From Planctomycetota bacterium (GTDB taxonomy: Bacteria; Planctomycetota; Planctomycetia; Pirellulales; Pirellulaceae): a DNA stretch of 64,000 nt. Of this stretch, positions 26,395 through 36,900 are shown piece by piece. The notes below the pieces were generated by a model, which was given only the letters and a program-made list of their open reading frames with translations, was not told the DNA's origin and made no database searches. The first letter of the stretch is position 1. The number at the start of each line of letters is the position of its first letter. The DNA is taken from the NCBI GenBank assembly GCA_963204915.1, contig CAUJHS010000070.1, positions 1 through 64,000 of the forward strand. The letters run 5' to 3'. Made by a program: the position numbers and the translations under genes.

Positions 26395-28218
26395 TTAGGG
26401 CGGGCTCGTCTCCTCGATCAAAACATTCGCTTGGTTGGGGATGACCTCACGGAACGTCTCCGTTTCGCCTCCTGGCCAGCGCACCTCGACGTGCTTCAGC
26501 CGGTCGTGCGCGCCGAGTCCGAAGTGCAATGTTTGGCCGTAGTGGCTTTGATAACTGCGCCCGCTGTGAACTTCAGCCACTTGTTGGAAACCTTCGCCCA
26601 CAATTCGTACGCGTGCGCCAATGGCATCGCGATTGGCCGTGCGCCCGCACAAACGCAACGTGATCCAGTTGCCTGGTTCCGGCGACTCGTTCCAGAGCAA
26701 CGTCGGGGGCGCGTTGGCGTTTTGCACAACGCCGTCCAAGTCGCCGTCATTATCCAGATCATCAAACGCGACGCCGCGGCTCGATTCGACCGGCGCCAGC
26801 CCCGTGCCGCTTTGCCGCGTGACATCAACAAAACGGCCGTTCCCTTCGTTCATGAGCAAGGTGTTTGGAGCTCGGTAGGCCGTGCGGTCGTCGATCTTTT
26901 CCATCCCCTCCAGGATATGCCCGTTGGCGACGAATAGGTCGCGGTCGCCGTCGTTATCGAGGTCGGCCAACGCCGCACCCCATTTGACATGCGGATACGA
27001 CCCAATCCCGGCTCGCGCCTGGCTCGACACATCTTCCAAGAAGCCGCCGCCCAGGTTGCGATAGAGCACGGCCGATTCGTCGGCATAGTCGGTCACGAAC
27101 AGGTCGAGCCGGCCGTCATTATCGTAATCGCCGCACTCGACGCCCATGCTGGCGTTGGCGCGGCCAGAGAAATTGAAAGCGACTCCCGCGGTGGCGGCGA
27201 CTTCGACGAACTGACCCTTTCCGTCGTTTTGGTAAAGGAAGTTGGGACCAACATCGTTCGCGACAAAGATATCGGCGTCGTGGTCGTCGTCGTAGTCGAA
27301 GCATACCGCGCCCATGCCCATACCAGCCACGGCGCGCAGGCCGCTGGCTTCGCTCACATCGGTCCATGTGCCGTCGCCATTGTTACGGAACAAATCGTCG
27401 GGCACGGGGCGATAATCCTTCGGATGCGCGTAGCGAATGCCGCTCACGATCGAGTCGACATGGTTTTCATACGTAAAGTCCAGGTAGTTGGCTGAGAACA
27501 GGTCGAGGTCGCCGTCGGCGTCCATGTCGAGAAAGCACGCTCCCGCGCCGACTTTGTCTCCGCGCGCAATCCCGCAGGTCGCGGTTACGTTGGAGAATGT
27601 GCCATCGCCGTTGTTCGCGTACAAGGCATTGGGTCCGAAGTGGTTGAAGTACACGTCCGGGTCGCCGTCGTTGTCGTAGTCGGCCACAGTCACTCCCAGT
27701 CCATAACCGCGATCGTCCAGTCCGGCCCGTTCGGTCACATCGACGAACTTGCCGCCGCCCTGGTTGCGATACAGCGCATGCCGGGGGGGCGTTTCGGTCG
27801 ACGTCCCGCGTAGCGGCGCTCCATTGAGCAGCAATAGATCCATCCAGCCGTCGCCGTCATAGTCGAAGGTGGCGAGTCCGGCGGAAACGGTCTCGACAAT
27901 GTAGTTCTTGCCACTGCCGCCGTGCGAATGACGAAACGTGACGCCAGATCGCTCCGTCGTGTCGACGAGTTGAAGCGGACCATGCGGCAATTCAACCGTC
28001 GCGGAAGGAGCCGGGGGCGAAGGCTCCGGCGTCGCGGAATCATGCAGCAATCGAGACTCATCCCGAGTTTCAAGAACTGGCGCCCTGGAGGGGTTTCTCT
28101 CAATCGATGTTGCAGAGGAACGCGCGGCATCCTGCGGCTTCGTGCAGCCCCAGTTTACGACGATGACCCAGGCGAATACCAAGCCCAAGTGGCCCCTTAA
28201 GGCGATGCGGTGATTCAT
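26395..28218 (-). CDS. CRTAC1-type FG-GAP/ASPIC-UnbV lipoprotein (copy 1)
   Basis: 607 residues. The N-terminus ends in VVIVVNWGC, a lipobox-like site. Residues ~95-490 hold FG-GAP/VCBS blades with calcium-binding loops of the DxDxDG type (FDYDGDGWMDLLLLNG, DYDNDGDPDVYFNHFG, DMDADGDLDLFSANYL, DYDNDGRLDLFVTDYA, DLDNDGDRDLFVANGH, DLDNDGDLDGVVQNAN). The C-terminal ASPIC/UnbV domain (~500-600) contains GARVRIVGEGFQQVAEVHSG, then YQSHYGQTLHFGLG and VEVRWPGGETETF. The role in bacteria is unknown; the fold suggests binding or adhesion outside the cell. It overlaps the upstream TPR gene by four bases. Copy 2 lies at 31308-33182. Confidence 0.88.
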   Translation of the reverse strand: MNHRIALRGHLGLVFAWVIVVNWGCTKPQDAARSSATSIERNPSRAPVLETRDESRLLHDSATPEPSPPAPSATVELPHGPLQLVDTTERSGVTFRHSHGGSGKNYIVETVSAGLATFDYDGDGWMDLLLLNGAPLRGTSTETPPRHALYRNQGGGKFVDVTERAGLDDRGYGLGVTVADYDNDGDPDVYFNHFGPNALYANNGDGTFSNVTATCGIARGDKVGAGACFLDMDADGDLDLFSANYLDFTYENHVDSIVSGIRYAHPKDYRPVPDDLFRNNGDGTWTDVSEASGLRAVAGMGMGAVCFDYDDDHDADIFVANDVGPNFLYQNDGKGQFVEVAATAGVAFNFSGRANASMGVECGDYDNDGRLDLFVTDYADESAVLYRNLGGGFLEDVSSQARAGIGSYPHVKWGAALADLDNDGDRDLFVANGHILEGMEKIDDRTAYRAPNTLLMNEGNGRFVDVTRQSGTGLAPVESSRGVAFDDLDNDGDLDGVVQNANAPPTLLWNESPEPGNWITLRLCGRTANRDAIGARVRIVGEGFQQVAEVHSGRSYQSHYGQTLHFGLGAHDRLKHVEVRWPGGETETFREVIPNQANVLIEETSPP

Positions 28219-29681
28219 GGCGCCTCGCTCGCCGGACGGGAAGCGTTGGTCAATTGTTCCGCGGTCGCCTCGGCTTGTTGGGCGGCGGCGTCATCGCCCA
28301 GGTCGCGGCAAATCGAGGCTAGCAGCCGAAGCCCTTCGGGCGTTGCTTCTCGGCGAATCGCCTCTTCCGCCACAAGTCGGCCTTGTTCCGGGGCGCCGGC
28401 TTTCCAATAGAACTTGGCCAGCGCCTCGTAACCTATGGCCGAGTGGGGATTCATTTGAATAAAACGCAAATACGCAGCTTCGGCTGCCGGCAGGTCGTCC
28501 AGTTCGGACGAAACGTTGCCAAGGTTGAATTGGTGAAAGGGGTTGGTCGGCTCTAAGTCGATGAGTCGGCGGAGGACGGTTTGTGCGTCGGCGAGCCGCT
28601 TTTGCGAGTAGAAAATGGTCGCCAAAAGGCTCAAAGCACGGGGGTTGGCGGGATCGAGCGCCACGGCCTGCCGCAAGATCGCGTGTGCTTCTTCCGGGGC
28701 TTGCTGTTGAGCGTAGACTTCGCCAAAATTCGCCAAGGCCGCCACCGCCACATGGCGAATGAGGCCAGGATAGACGGTTTCCGACCACTGGCCGGCGGGC
28801 GTGGCTTGCTTTGCCTGAAGTTCGGTGAAACGTTGGCGAAAAGTTTCCGCCTCCTTGGTTTTTCCCTGCCGAGCGCAGGCGTTCGACAGAGCGTGGTACG
28901 CACCGGCGGTACGGGCTCCCAGATCGATGGCTTTGCGTAGACTTTCTTCGGCATCAGGCAGGCGCCCCAAGCGAAGCTGATTCTCGCCGAGCAACAGCCA
29001 CAACGAAGACGATTGGGGAAACAAACCTAGTCCTTGCTGGGCGATGCGAACCGCTTCTTCGTTTTCGCCCTGCTTGGCTAGCGACATGGCCAAATAATAA
29101 TACATTTCCGCCGAGCGGCGATTTTTCGCCAAAGCTTCTCGGAGAATTTGTACCGCGGCTTCGTCGTCGCCCCGACCGGAAGCGATGGTGGCCAGGCCGA
29201 TGGCGGCGCCGGCATGATCGGGATCCAACGCACGGCACTTTCGCCAAAGATCTTCCGCCTTCGCCGTTTGATGAAGGTCGGCGTGCAACATGGCTGCGGC
29301 GTGCAGCGCCGCGGGAGACTTCGGAAAACGCTTGCACAACGCCGCCGCCGCCGCCTCGGTTTCGGCTTGGATCTGGGCCGGGGGTGTGGCAACGGCGGTG
29401 GCGGGCAACGTGAAGGGAATCGCCGCTGGCGTGGGTTTGTCCGACTTCGCGTTGGCCGCGCCTTCCCCTGCGTGCTTTGCTTGCGCGGAATCTGCCGAGG
29501 GGACGATGCTCGTAGATTCTTGCGGCGACCGAGTGCACGCGATGGTCGACAACATGACCGCCAACAACATCGGCACGCAGGCGCGCCGCCAGCGTGAGAG
29601 TGCAGCTATGTCGCTCGGCGTCGAACCGTAAGGCGGAGAAGTCACTTGCGGGTTGCCATGGAATCGGAAAAGCGGCCCCAT
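28215..29681 (-). CDS. TPR-repeat lipoprotein (copy 1)
   Basis: 488 residues from ATG 29681; an internal ATG at codon 38 directly before the hydrophobic stretch is possible. LLAVMLSTIAC is a lipobox, so the mature protein is probably membrane-anchored outside the cytoplasm. After a Pro/Ala linker, about ten TPR units follow (PAALHAAAMLHADLHQTAKA, HAGAAIGLATIASGRGDDEA, SAEMYYYLAMSLAKQGENEE, NPFHQFNLGNVSSELDDLPA, SAIGYEALAKFYWKAGAPEQ). TPR solenoids bind peptides. The gene is coupled (ATGA) to the CRTAC1-type gene, suggesting the two products act together. The divergent copy starts about 190 bases away at 29875. Confidence 0.85.
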   Translation of the reverse strand: MGPLFRFHGNPQVTSPPYGSTPSDIAALSRWRRACVPMLLAVMLSTIACTRSPQESTSIVPSADSAQAKHAGEGAANAKSDKPTPAAIPFTLPATAVATPPAQIQAETEAAAAALCKRFPKSPAALHAAAMLHADLHQTAKAEDLWRKCRALDPDHAGAAIGLATIASGRGDDEAAVQILREALAKNRRSAEMYYYLAMSLAKQGENEEAVRIAQQGLGLFPQSSSLWLLLGENQLRLGRLPDAEESLRKAIDLGARTAGAYHALSNACARQGKTKEAETFRQRFTELQAKQATPAGQWSETVYPGLIRHVAVAALANFGEVYAQQQAPEEAHAILRQAVALDPANPRALSLLATIFYSQKRLADAQTVLRRLIDLEPTNPFHQFNLGNVSSELDDLPAAEAAYLRFIQMNPHSAIGYEALAKFYWKAGAPEQGRLVAEEAIRREATPEGLRLLASICRDLGDDAAAQQAEATAEQLTNASRPASEAP

Positions 29682-29874
29682 GCCATCCTATCGAGAAAGC
29701 GGCAAGGAGATGCGTTCAACATAAGTCGAGATCGCCGAGTCGGCAATCGTTCGGCCGTCAGGTTCGGGATTCCGTCTGTGGCTTGCAACGCGAAAGGGTT
29801 TTCCCTACGCTGACCTAGACGTGAGGTCGGCCTGAGTGAGGGCCGGGCCTGGTCGGCGCCGGGGGCTTGGATTC

Positions 29875-31302
29875 ATGGCGACTCAGCGAAAAACGAACCG
29901 CGCATCCGCGGCGCCACATTCCGGCCAAGCGGCGAGCCCACGTTCTGCATCGCAAGCGGAACGTCGCCCCTATGGAAGCTTGGCGCTGCTCGCGCTGGCG
30001 GCCGTTTTGGCCATTTTGGCGGGCGTCTACTTCTGGCCCACAGCAAGCGATGAGTTACCGGAAATCGCCCTGGATGCGTCAAGTGTGCCGGCGGATGGAG
30101 AAATTCAATTGCCCTCCACACCGGCCGAACGGACGGTCAAGGAACTGCGCAACGAGGCCGAACGCGCTGTCGTTGCGTTGCGACAACGCTATCCTCAGTC
30201 GGCCGGGGCGCTGCATGTCGCGGCCATGCACTACGCGGCCATCAATCAACATCAGAAAGCGGCGGACTTATGGCGAGAAGCGATTGAACTGGACCCGAAG
30301 CATGCCGGCCCGCGTGTAGGTATGGCCCGGGCGGCCATGGAGCGCGGGGCCGATGCCGAAGCCGTCGCCATTCTTGAAGCCGCGCTTGCAGCGGGCTGCG
30401 ACACGTCGGAAATCTATCGCGAGTTGGGTTCAGCCCTCCAGAAGATCGGCCAACTTTCCGAAGCGGAAACGCGCACACAAGAAGGCGTGCGGCGTTACCC
30501 ACAGGATGCGGAGCTTTGGGCCGCGCTCGGCCAGGTGCAACTGCAACAAGACAACCTGGAAGCCGCCGCCACGAGTTTTCAGCAAGCGATTCAGCATGAT
30601 CCCAACTCTGCGACGGCGCATTTCGCCTTGGCGAATGTTTTCGCCCGGCAGGGCAAGAAGGAAGAAGCCGAGATACACCGGCAACGCTTTGCCGAAATCA
30701 AGAAGCGGCATCCGTTGCAGGAGCATCGTTTTCAAGTGGTCTACGAGGCGGCGCTCCGGCGGCTTGTCGTCGGCACGCTACGGAATGTGGGCGCAGAGCA
30801 TCAAAAGCAAGGAGCGCTGCAGGATGCCGAAAATTTCTACCTACAGGCGCTCAGGTTGGACCCAGCCGATCGCGATGCCTGCCGCTGGTTGGCAAGCCTA
30901 TATCATGATGCCGGCCGACTTGCCGATGCGCGACTTGTGCAACAGCGCCTGGTCGAGATTGAGCCGGAACGTATCGAGAATCACTTGAATCTGGCCAGTT
31001 TGGCGGCTCGTTTGGGCGAGCCGGAGGCCGTGGAGCAAATCTTAAGATCTGCGCAGGATGCAGCGCCACAGTCGGCGATAATTCCCCGCACGTTGGCCAG
31101 TTTGTACTTGCAGCAAGGCCGTAGCGATGAGGCTCGCGCGGCGGCTGAGCAAGCCGTTCAACGAGATCCGTCCGCCGAGAGTTACCTCGTTCTGGCGACT
31201 GCCTGCGAACAACTGGGTGACGTGGCGGCTGCGGCCCAAGCGAAAAAAGCCGCTCGGCGAATGGCGCCACAAAGTCCGCCAACCCGTCCTGTCGCCCCCT
31301 GA
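29875..31302 (+). CDS. TPR-repeat membrane protein (copy 2)
   Basis: 475 residues from ATG 29875. A basic N-terminal tail of ~35 residues precedes one membrane helix (GSLALLALAAVLAILAGVYF), with no lipobox, unlike copy 1. TPR units occupy residues ~80-460 (AGALHVAAMHYAAINQHQKA, HAGPRVGMARAAMERGADAE, DAELWAALGQVQLQQDNLEA, NSATAHFALANVFARQGKKE, ERIENHLNLASLAARLGEPE, SAIIPRTLASLYLQQGRSDE). The order and phrasing of repeats mirror copy 1, so the two are paralogues. It is followed after five bases by the second CRTAC1-type gene. Confidence 0.85.
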   Translation: MATQRKTNRASAAPHSGQAASPRSASQAERRPYGSLALLALAAVLAILAGVYFWPTASDELPEIALDASSVPADGEIQLPSTPAERTVKELRNEAERAVVALRQRYPQSAGALHVAAMHYAAINQHQKAADLWREAIELDPKHAGPRVGMARAAMERGADAEAVAILEAALAAGCDTSEIYRELGSALQKIGQLSEAETRTQEGVRRYPQDAELWAALGQVQLQQDNLEAAATSFQQAIQHDPNSATAHFALANVFARQGKKEEAEIHRQRFAEIKKRHPLQEHRFQVVYEAALRRLVVGTLRNVGAEHQKQGALQDAENFYLQALRLDPADRDACRWLASLYHDAGRLADARLVQQRLVEIEPERIENHLNLASLAARLGEPEAVEQILRSAQDAAPQSAIIPRTLASLYLQQGRSDEARAAAEQAVQRDPSAESYLVLATACEQLGDVAAAAQAKKAARRMAPQSPPTRPVAP

Positions 31303-31307
31303 CCAAG

Positions 31308-33182
31308 ATGTACATGCTTTGGAGTGTTGTCGACATCGGGGCTCGGGGCGCAATCGCGACTCTGATCGGGTTGGCGTTGCTCGGCGGTTGCACACCCAAA
31401 GATCGCTCCGGCGCGTCGGCGCCACCGCGCACAGATGTCGCGATGAACGTGGATCGGTCGGAACCTGTTACGTCGCCACAGGACGCAACAAAGAACACGG
31501 GTTCGCCCACCACGCCTTCAGCCTGGAAGATCGACTGGACGCCGCAGCCGGGCGAAATCAACCTGGTGGACGTGACGGACGAGTCGAAGATTACGTTCCA
31601 GCACACCGACGGCGGAAGCGGACGCAAATATATCGTGGAAACGGTCGTCGCCGGTTTGGCGCTTTTCGATTTTGACGGCGACGGATGGGTGGACATCTAC
31701 TTGCTAAACGGCGCTCCGCTGCCCGGCGCAACCATGAATTCAACGCCGCGCAATGCGCTCTACCGGAACAACGGCGACTGGACCTTTACCGACGTGACGG
31801 ATGCCGCTGGCGTGGGCGACGAAGGTTACGGCTTGGGTGTCGCGGCGGCCGACTACGACAACGACGGCGATCAAGACTTGTATATCAACAACTTTGGTCC
31901 GAATGTATTGTATCAAAACAACGGTGACGGAACTTTCCGCGAAGTCACGCAACAGGCTGGTGTTGATCACGGCCAGCGCGTTGGGGCTGGTGTGAGCTTT
32001 CTCGACATCGAAGGTGACGGCGACCTTGACCTGTATGTTGCCAACTATGTGAACTTCACGTTCGATAACTATAAAACACGCCACATTGGCGATTACGAGT
32101 TCCCTGCAGGGCCAACCGACTACGATCCGGTAGCCGACATGTTGTTTCGCAACAACGGGGACGGGACTTTTACCGACGTCAGCGACTCTAGCGGCGTCAG
32201 CGCGACCGCGGCGCCTGGTATGGGCATGGTGTCCGGCGACTTCGACGACGATGGCGATACCGACCTATTCATCGCCTCGGATAATGCGGCCAACTTGTTG
32301 TTTCAAAACGACGGCGCGGGCAAATTTACCGAAGTGGGGCTGCTTGTGGGCGTCGCCCATGATTTGGAAGGCGGCGACAACGGCAACATGGGCGTGGACT
32401 GCGGCGACTACGACAACGACGGGCGCCTTGATCTGTTCGTGACCACCTACCAGGGCGAATTGGCCGTGCTCTACCGCAATCTGGGCGATGGATTCTTTCA
32501 GGATGTGTCGCACGCAACGGGGATCGGGGCCAGTTCGTACCCGCATGTGAAGTGGGGAACCACCTTGGCCGACTTCGACCACGACGGCGACCGCGACGTG
32601 TACATCGCGTGTGGACACTTCATGGACAACATTCGAAGTATCGACGACCGCACCGATGTGCGCGTGCCGAATTTTCTGCTGGCGAATCAAGGCAATGGTA
32701 AATTTGTCGATGTCTCCCGGCGAAGTGGAACCGGCATGACGGTAGTCGAGTGCAGCAAAGGCGCCGGTTTTGACGACCTGGACAATGACGGCGATCTGGA
32801 TATTGTGGTGCTCAACGTCAATGCCCGGCCGACGATTCTTCGCAATGATACTCCACCCAATCGGCGCAGCCTGCAATTGTTGCTCCGCGGAACGAAGACA
32901 AATCGCGACGGCGTGGGCGCTCGGGTCCGCGTCACCGCGGGCGGGCGAACGCAAGTGGCGGAAGTTCACAGCGGACGCGGCTACCAGTCGCACTACGGTT
33001 CAATACTGCACTTTGGCCTTGGCGAGGCGACTCAAGCCGACCGCATCGAAGTGCGTTGGCTTGGCGGCGCGGTTGAAATAATCGATAACCCGCCTAACGC
33101 CCAAGTGTTACTCTTGATCGAAGGCGCTGGCTGCATGCCTTTGCGTGGTGCAGGCTCTTTGTTGGAAGGAAATGAATCATGA
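31308..33182 (+). CDS. CRTAC1-type FG-GAP/ASPIC-UnbV lipoprotein (copy 2)
   Basis: 624 residues from ATG 31308. ATLIGLALLGGC is a lipobox. FG-GAP blades carry calcium loops (FDFDGDGWVDIYLLNG, DYDNDGDQDLYINNFG, DIEGDGDLDLYVANYV, DFDDDGDTDLFIASDN, DYDNDGRLDLFVTTYQ, DFDHDGDRDVYIACGH, DLDNDGDLDIVVLNVN). The C-terminal ASPIC/UnbV unit contains GARVRVTAGGRTQVAEVHSG, YQSHYGSILHFGLG and IEVRWLGGAVEI. Alignment by eye with copy 1 shows the same domain order and many identical phrases. It shares ATGA with the FGE-like gene downstream. Confidence 0.88.
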   Translation: MYMLWSVVDIGARGAIATLIGLALLGGCTPKDRSGASAPPRTDVAMNVDRSEPVTSPQDATKNTGSPTTPSAWKIDWTPQPGEINLVDVTDESKITFQHTDGGSGRKYIVETVVAGLALFDFDGDGWVDIYLLNGAPLPGATMNSTPRNALYRNNGDWTFTDVTDAAGVGDEGYGLGVAAADYDNDGDQDLYINNFGPNVLYQNNGDGTFREVTQQAGVDHGQRVGAGVSFLDIEGDGDLDLYVANYVNFTFDNYKTRHIGDYEFPAGPTDYDPVADMLFRNNGDGTFTDVSDSSGVSATAAPGMGMVSGDFDDDGDTDLFIASDNAANLLFQNDGAGKFTEVGLLVGVAHDLEGGDNGNMGVDCGDYDNDGRLDLFVTTYQGELAVLYRNLGDGFFQDVSHATGIGASSYPHVKWGTTLADFDHDGDRDVYIACGHFMDNIRSIDDRTDVRVPNFLLANQGNGKFVDVSRRSGTGMTVVECSKGAGFDDLDNDGDLDIVVLNVNARPTILRNDTPPNRRSLQLLLRGTKTNRDGVGARVRVTAGGRTQVAEVHSGRGYQSHYGSILHFGLGEATQADRIEVRWLGGAVEIIDNPPNAQVLLLIEGAGCMPLRGAGSLLEGNES

Positions 33183-33967
33183 TTCCGTGGATTTTCGTTG
33201 CTGTTGCGTCCGTTGCCGCCGAGCCCTCGCCGGAACAGCGAACCTTGTTCAAAACCTTTCGCGACGAGTTCGTCTTGGTTACCCCGGGCGAAGGCAAGTT
33301 CCCGGCGGAGTTCACGATGGGCAGCGACGCAGGCTCCGCGGCGGAACGCCCGGCGCGCCGGGTAGCGATGACGAAGCCGTTCTTTATCGCCAAGTACGAA
33401 GTTCCGCAAAATCTTTGGCAGGCGGTGATGGGCGATAACCCCAGCCGCTGGAAGGGACCGCGCAACTCGGTCGAGATGCTTTCCTGGGATGAGGCCAACG
33501 ACTTTTGTCGCAAAGCGACGGAACTGATGCGCTCCGCCGGATTGATCGACCAGCGGCAAGTCATTCGCTTGCCCACCGAAGCGGAATGGGAGTATGCGGC
33601 CCGTGCAGGAACCTCCACTCGATACTCCTTTGGCGACGACGCAAAAATGCTCGATGACTACGCTTGGCATACGGGCAATGCCGCCGGCAATGATCCGCCC
33701 GTTGGTGCGAAGAAGCCGAACGCGTGGGGCCTGTACGACATGCATGGCTACTTGTGGGAATGGTGCGCCGATCCGTGGCCCGCGAACCAACAAGCCGCGC
33801 CGGACCAAGCGGATGCGAAGAATTCTGACCAGGCGGCCCAGCGCGTCCTGCGCGGGGGAAGCTGGAAAGATCCCGCCGAGCGACTCACGTCCAGTTATCG
33901 GCAAGGCGCCGCTGCCGCCCTGCGCGATGATGCGGTTGGGCTGCGCTGCGTTTTGGCCGACCAGTAG
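33179..33967 (+). CDS. FGE-sulfatase-fold protein without the FGE cysteines
   Basis: 262 residues, four-base overlap with the preceding gene. A short signal peptide (MIPWIFVAVASVAAE) comes first. The SUMF1/FGE fold is clear: FTMGSDAGSAAERPARRVAM, KPFFIAKYEVPQNLWQAVMG, NPSRWKGPRNSVEMLSWDEA, VIRLPTEAEWEYAARAG, YSFGDDAKMLDDYAWHTGN, NAWGLYDMHGYLWEWCADPW, VLRGGSWKDPAERLTSSYRQ, VGLRCVLAD. True formylglycine-generating enzymes have a cysteine pair shortly after RGGSW in the SYxxRxA region. Here that region reads SSYRQGAAAAL with no cysteine. Oxidase activity is therefore unlikely, and a binding or other role is more probable. Confidence 0.85.
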   Translation: MIPWIFVAVASVAAEPSPEQRTLFKTFRDEFVLVTPGEGKFPAEFTMGSDAGSAAERPARRVAMTKPFFIAKYEVPQNLWQAVMGDNPSRWKGPRNSVEMLSWDEANDFCRKATELMRSAGLIDQRQVIRLPTEAEWEYAARAGTSTRYSFGDDAKMLDDYAWHTGNAAGNDPPVGAKKPNAWGLYDMHGYLWEWCADPWPANQQAAPDQADAKNSDQAAQRVLRGGSWKDPAERLTSSYRQGAAAALRDDAVGLRCVLADQ

Positions 33968-33984
33968 GCCGAGTACGATGAGCG

Positions 33985-36900
33985 TTACACGGCCTTTTTC
34001 TCGGTGCGGAACGAGAGGTGGCTCGGCTCCTCCGGTTCGCTATGCACCACCCGCACTTCCAGCGGGTGTGCGGCATGCAAGTTAAGATTGCGTTGCGGGA
34101 ACGCGATGACAATGCCGGCGCCGGTCAATCGTTCGTAAATCGTCTTATGTAAGTCATGGATGACTTCAAACCGGCGGTCTAAGTTCGGCAACCACGCAAA
34201 CAACACGAGATTCAGCGAACTATCGCCAAAGGCGTTAAAGGTGACCGCCGGTGCGGGATCTTCCAGGATCTCAGGATGCTCTTCCGCGACGCCGAGAATG
34301 ATGGCCCGAGCTTTGGAGATATCGCTGCCGTGGGCGATGCCCACATTCACCACCACACGATTGACCTGATCGCTGAGCGTCCAGTTCAGCACGCGTCCGG
34401 TGATGAACTCTTTGTTGGGCACGACCAGTTCTTTGCGGTCGAAATCCGTGATGGTTGTGGCGCGAATCTGAATGCGCGTGACGCGGCCGCTGGTTTCCCC
34501 AATGGTCACCAGGTCGCCGACGCGCACGGGACGCTCCATGAGAATCACCAGACCCGAGACGAAATTGGCGAAGATCTCTTGCAAACCAAAGCCCAAACCA
34601 ACGCTGATGGCGGCTACGAGCCATTGCACTTTGGTCCAGCCTACGCCCAGCAAACCACACGCGGCGATCACGCCCACGACAGTGAGCACGTAGCGCGTGA
34701 GCGTGCCGATGGCGTAACGCACGCCCGGCTCCAAGGGAAGTCGGTGAAGCAGCGCCAAGTCGAGGAAGCCCGGCGCGTTGCGTCCGCCCACGATGGCGAG
34801 CATCATCACCAGGCAGGCGAGGGCGGCGTCGGCCAAAGTAACCCAGCGGAACGTCGATGTGGTGCGCGAAATGACTTCACCGTCGGCGGTTACCGAACTT
34901 TCGACGGTTTCGACGGCCGTGCGCCAAAGTTCGATTTCTCGCAGCATGCCCAACGCAGGTAACACGCCAATCCAGACCCACCACAGGCCGGTTAACGCAA
35001 GCACGGTGACAGCGCCGGACAGCAAGCGATTTGCTTGGGTGTTGCTGGCGGCCAAATCGGGGCCGGGTTCTTCGGCCGGGGGCGTAGTCAGGATTGTCGA
35101 GCCATCGCCCGCCGGCGCCGAGAGCTGCGCAGCGCGACGCCGTTGTGCTTGTTCCATGGCCGCACGTCGGCGGTTGAGCAATAACCACCTTAAAAGCAGC
35201 GAGCGCACCAGGAGCACGCCCAAAAGCAGCAACGCCGTATCGTTCAACCGCATAGATAGCTGATGGGCGGTGTAGTGGTAGCCCATGGCGGTCAGCACCG
35301 CCAGGGCCAAAGGCGCCGTCACTCCCGCGGCGTACCACAGATACCGCAAGCGATACACCAGGGTATCTTGGGCGTAAGCGAGAAAGTGCTGCATGGCGCC
35401 CCCGGTGGGACGCAAAATCCGGTGCAGTAAGTACGCCGCGATGATCATTCCGACAATAAATGCGGCGCGGCCCAGCACGTGGCCTACGTCGAACGCAGCC
35501 GCGAGCGCGATCGGCGGCAGGCCTAAACCGAGCGCCAACCGCAGGTCGCGCCGCAAGTCTTCGACGCCCGCCTCGGGCCAATCAAAGTGCGAGAGGGCGA
35601 GACCGTGTCGGCGGCACACCTGGCGGAAAAACTCGATCGGAAAATACGCCGACGCGCAAATCATCAAACCCTGGGCGATGCCCGTCGGAAGCGCTTCGTC
35701 GAAATCGGCCCACAATACCGACAGCCTCCACCCGATGGTCGCCATCAGGCCGGGCCATAGAAATGCGACCATGGCCGTCAGCGCGACGGCGCGCAACGTG
35801 AGATCTAATCGCCGGCACGAGCCTTGTTCCGCCATATGCCCAAAGTTCGACAATCGCCGCCGCAGCGGTCTTTGATAGAGAAACAAAGGCGCGAAGACGA
35901 GAATCGCCAGCACTCCGTACTGCGGGTTGCGACGTACGTCATTCAAAACGGCGCGGCCCGTGGCCTGCCAGAAGTCGGGATCAACCACAGCTAACGTCTC
36001 ATTCCAAGCCTCGCGCGGCTTGGCCAGCCACAGCGCGTCGTTGCTGCGAATCCACAGCACGCGCTCCTCGATGTAAATGTGGTACTGTTCGGTGAGCTGA
36101 ATGAGTTCGCGTTCCGCGCTATCCAGATCGACTAACTGGTCGACATAGGCGTTGTAGTCGGCGATCAGAGCATCGAGAAAGTCTCGCTTCACGGCCAGGA
36201 AGCGTTCGACTTCGGGTTCCAACTCTTCGCGGCGGCGGGGATGCAATTGCGCTAGCGTCAAACGCACCTCGCGCTCGAAACGTCCCAGTTCGGAGCGATG
36301 GTCTTCGATTTCCAGAAGTTCGTGGTTGGCCTCGCGAATGCGCTCTTGGCGCCAAGAGGCGTCGCGACGAAGCTTGGAAAGATCAATGTTGTTATCCATG
36401 GCGGTCTTTTGCTTCCGCAGCAACAGACCCATGGCGCCGGTGAGGCCAACTTTTTCCACCTTCAGCCGGGTGCGCTCGAACTGGCTTTTTTGCAGTTCAA
36501 GCCGGCCTTGAGCGCTCTCAAAAGCCGCGTCAGCTTGCCGCAGTTGCTCGTCGAGCTCAACTCGCTTCAGCGCGAGGTCAACGTTGTCTTCGGCCAGTTT
36601 GCGAATTTCGTTAGGGGCCGCGCCGATCTGGCTTTGCGCCTCCGTCAATTGGAGTTGCACATCGAGCATGCGCTTGTGCTCGAATACGCGGCGCACCTTT
36701 TCTACGGCTTTCTCGGCGAGCGTGAAACGCCGTTCGGCCAGTCGACGCCGGAGCGGCAGAAGTTCGACGCGCGCTTCGTAACTCGCAATCTCACGCTCGG
36801 CAGCGACAATTTCGGAGCGGGCTGCCTGCCGCTGCGCCAATAAGAAGGTGCGGCGCGCGGTTTGTAGTTCGGCCGGTTGCTCAGCGGGCGCAGGAACGGC

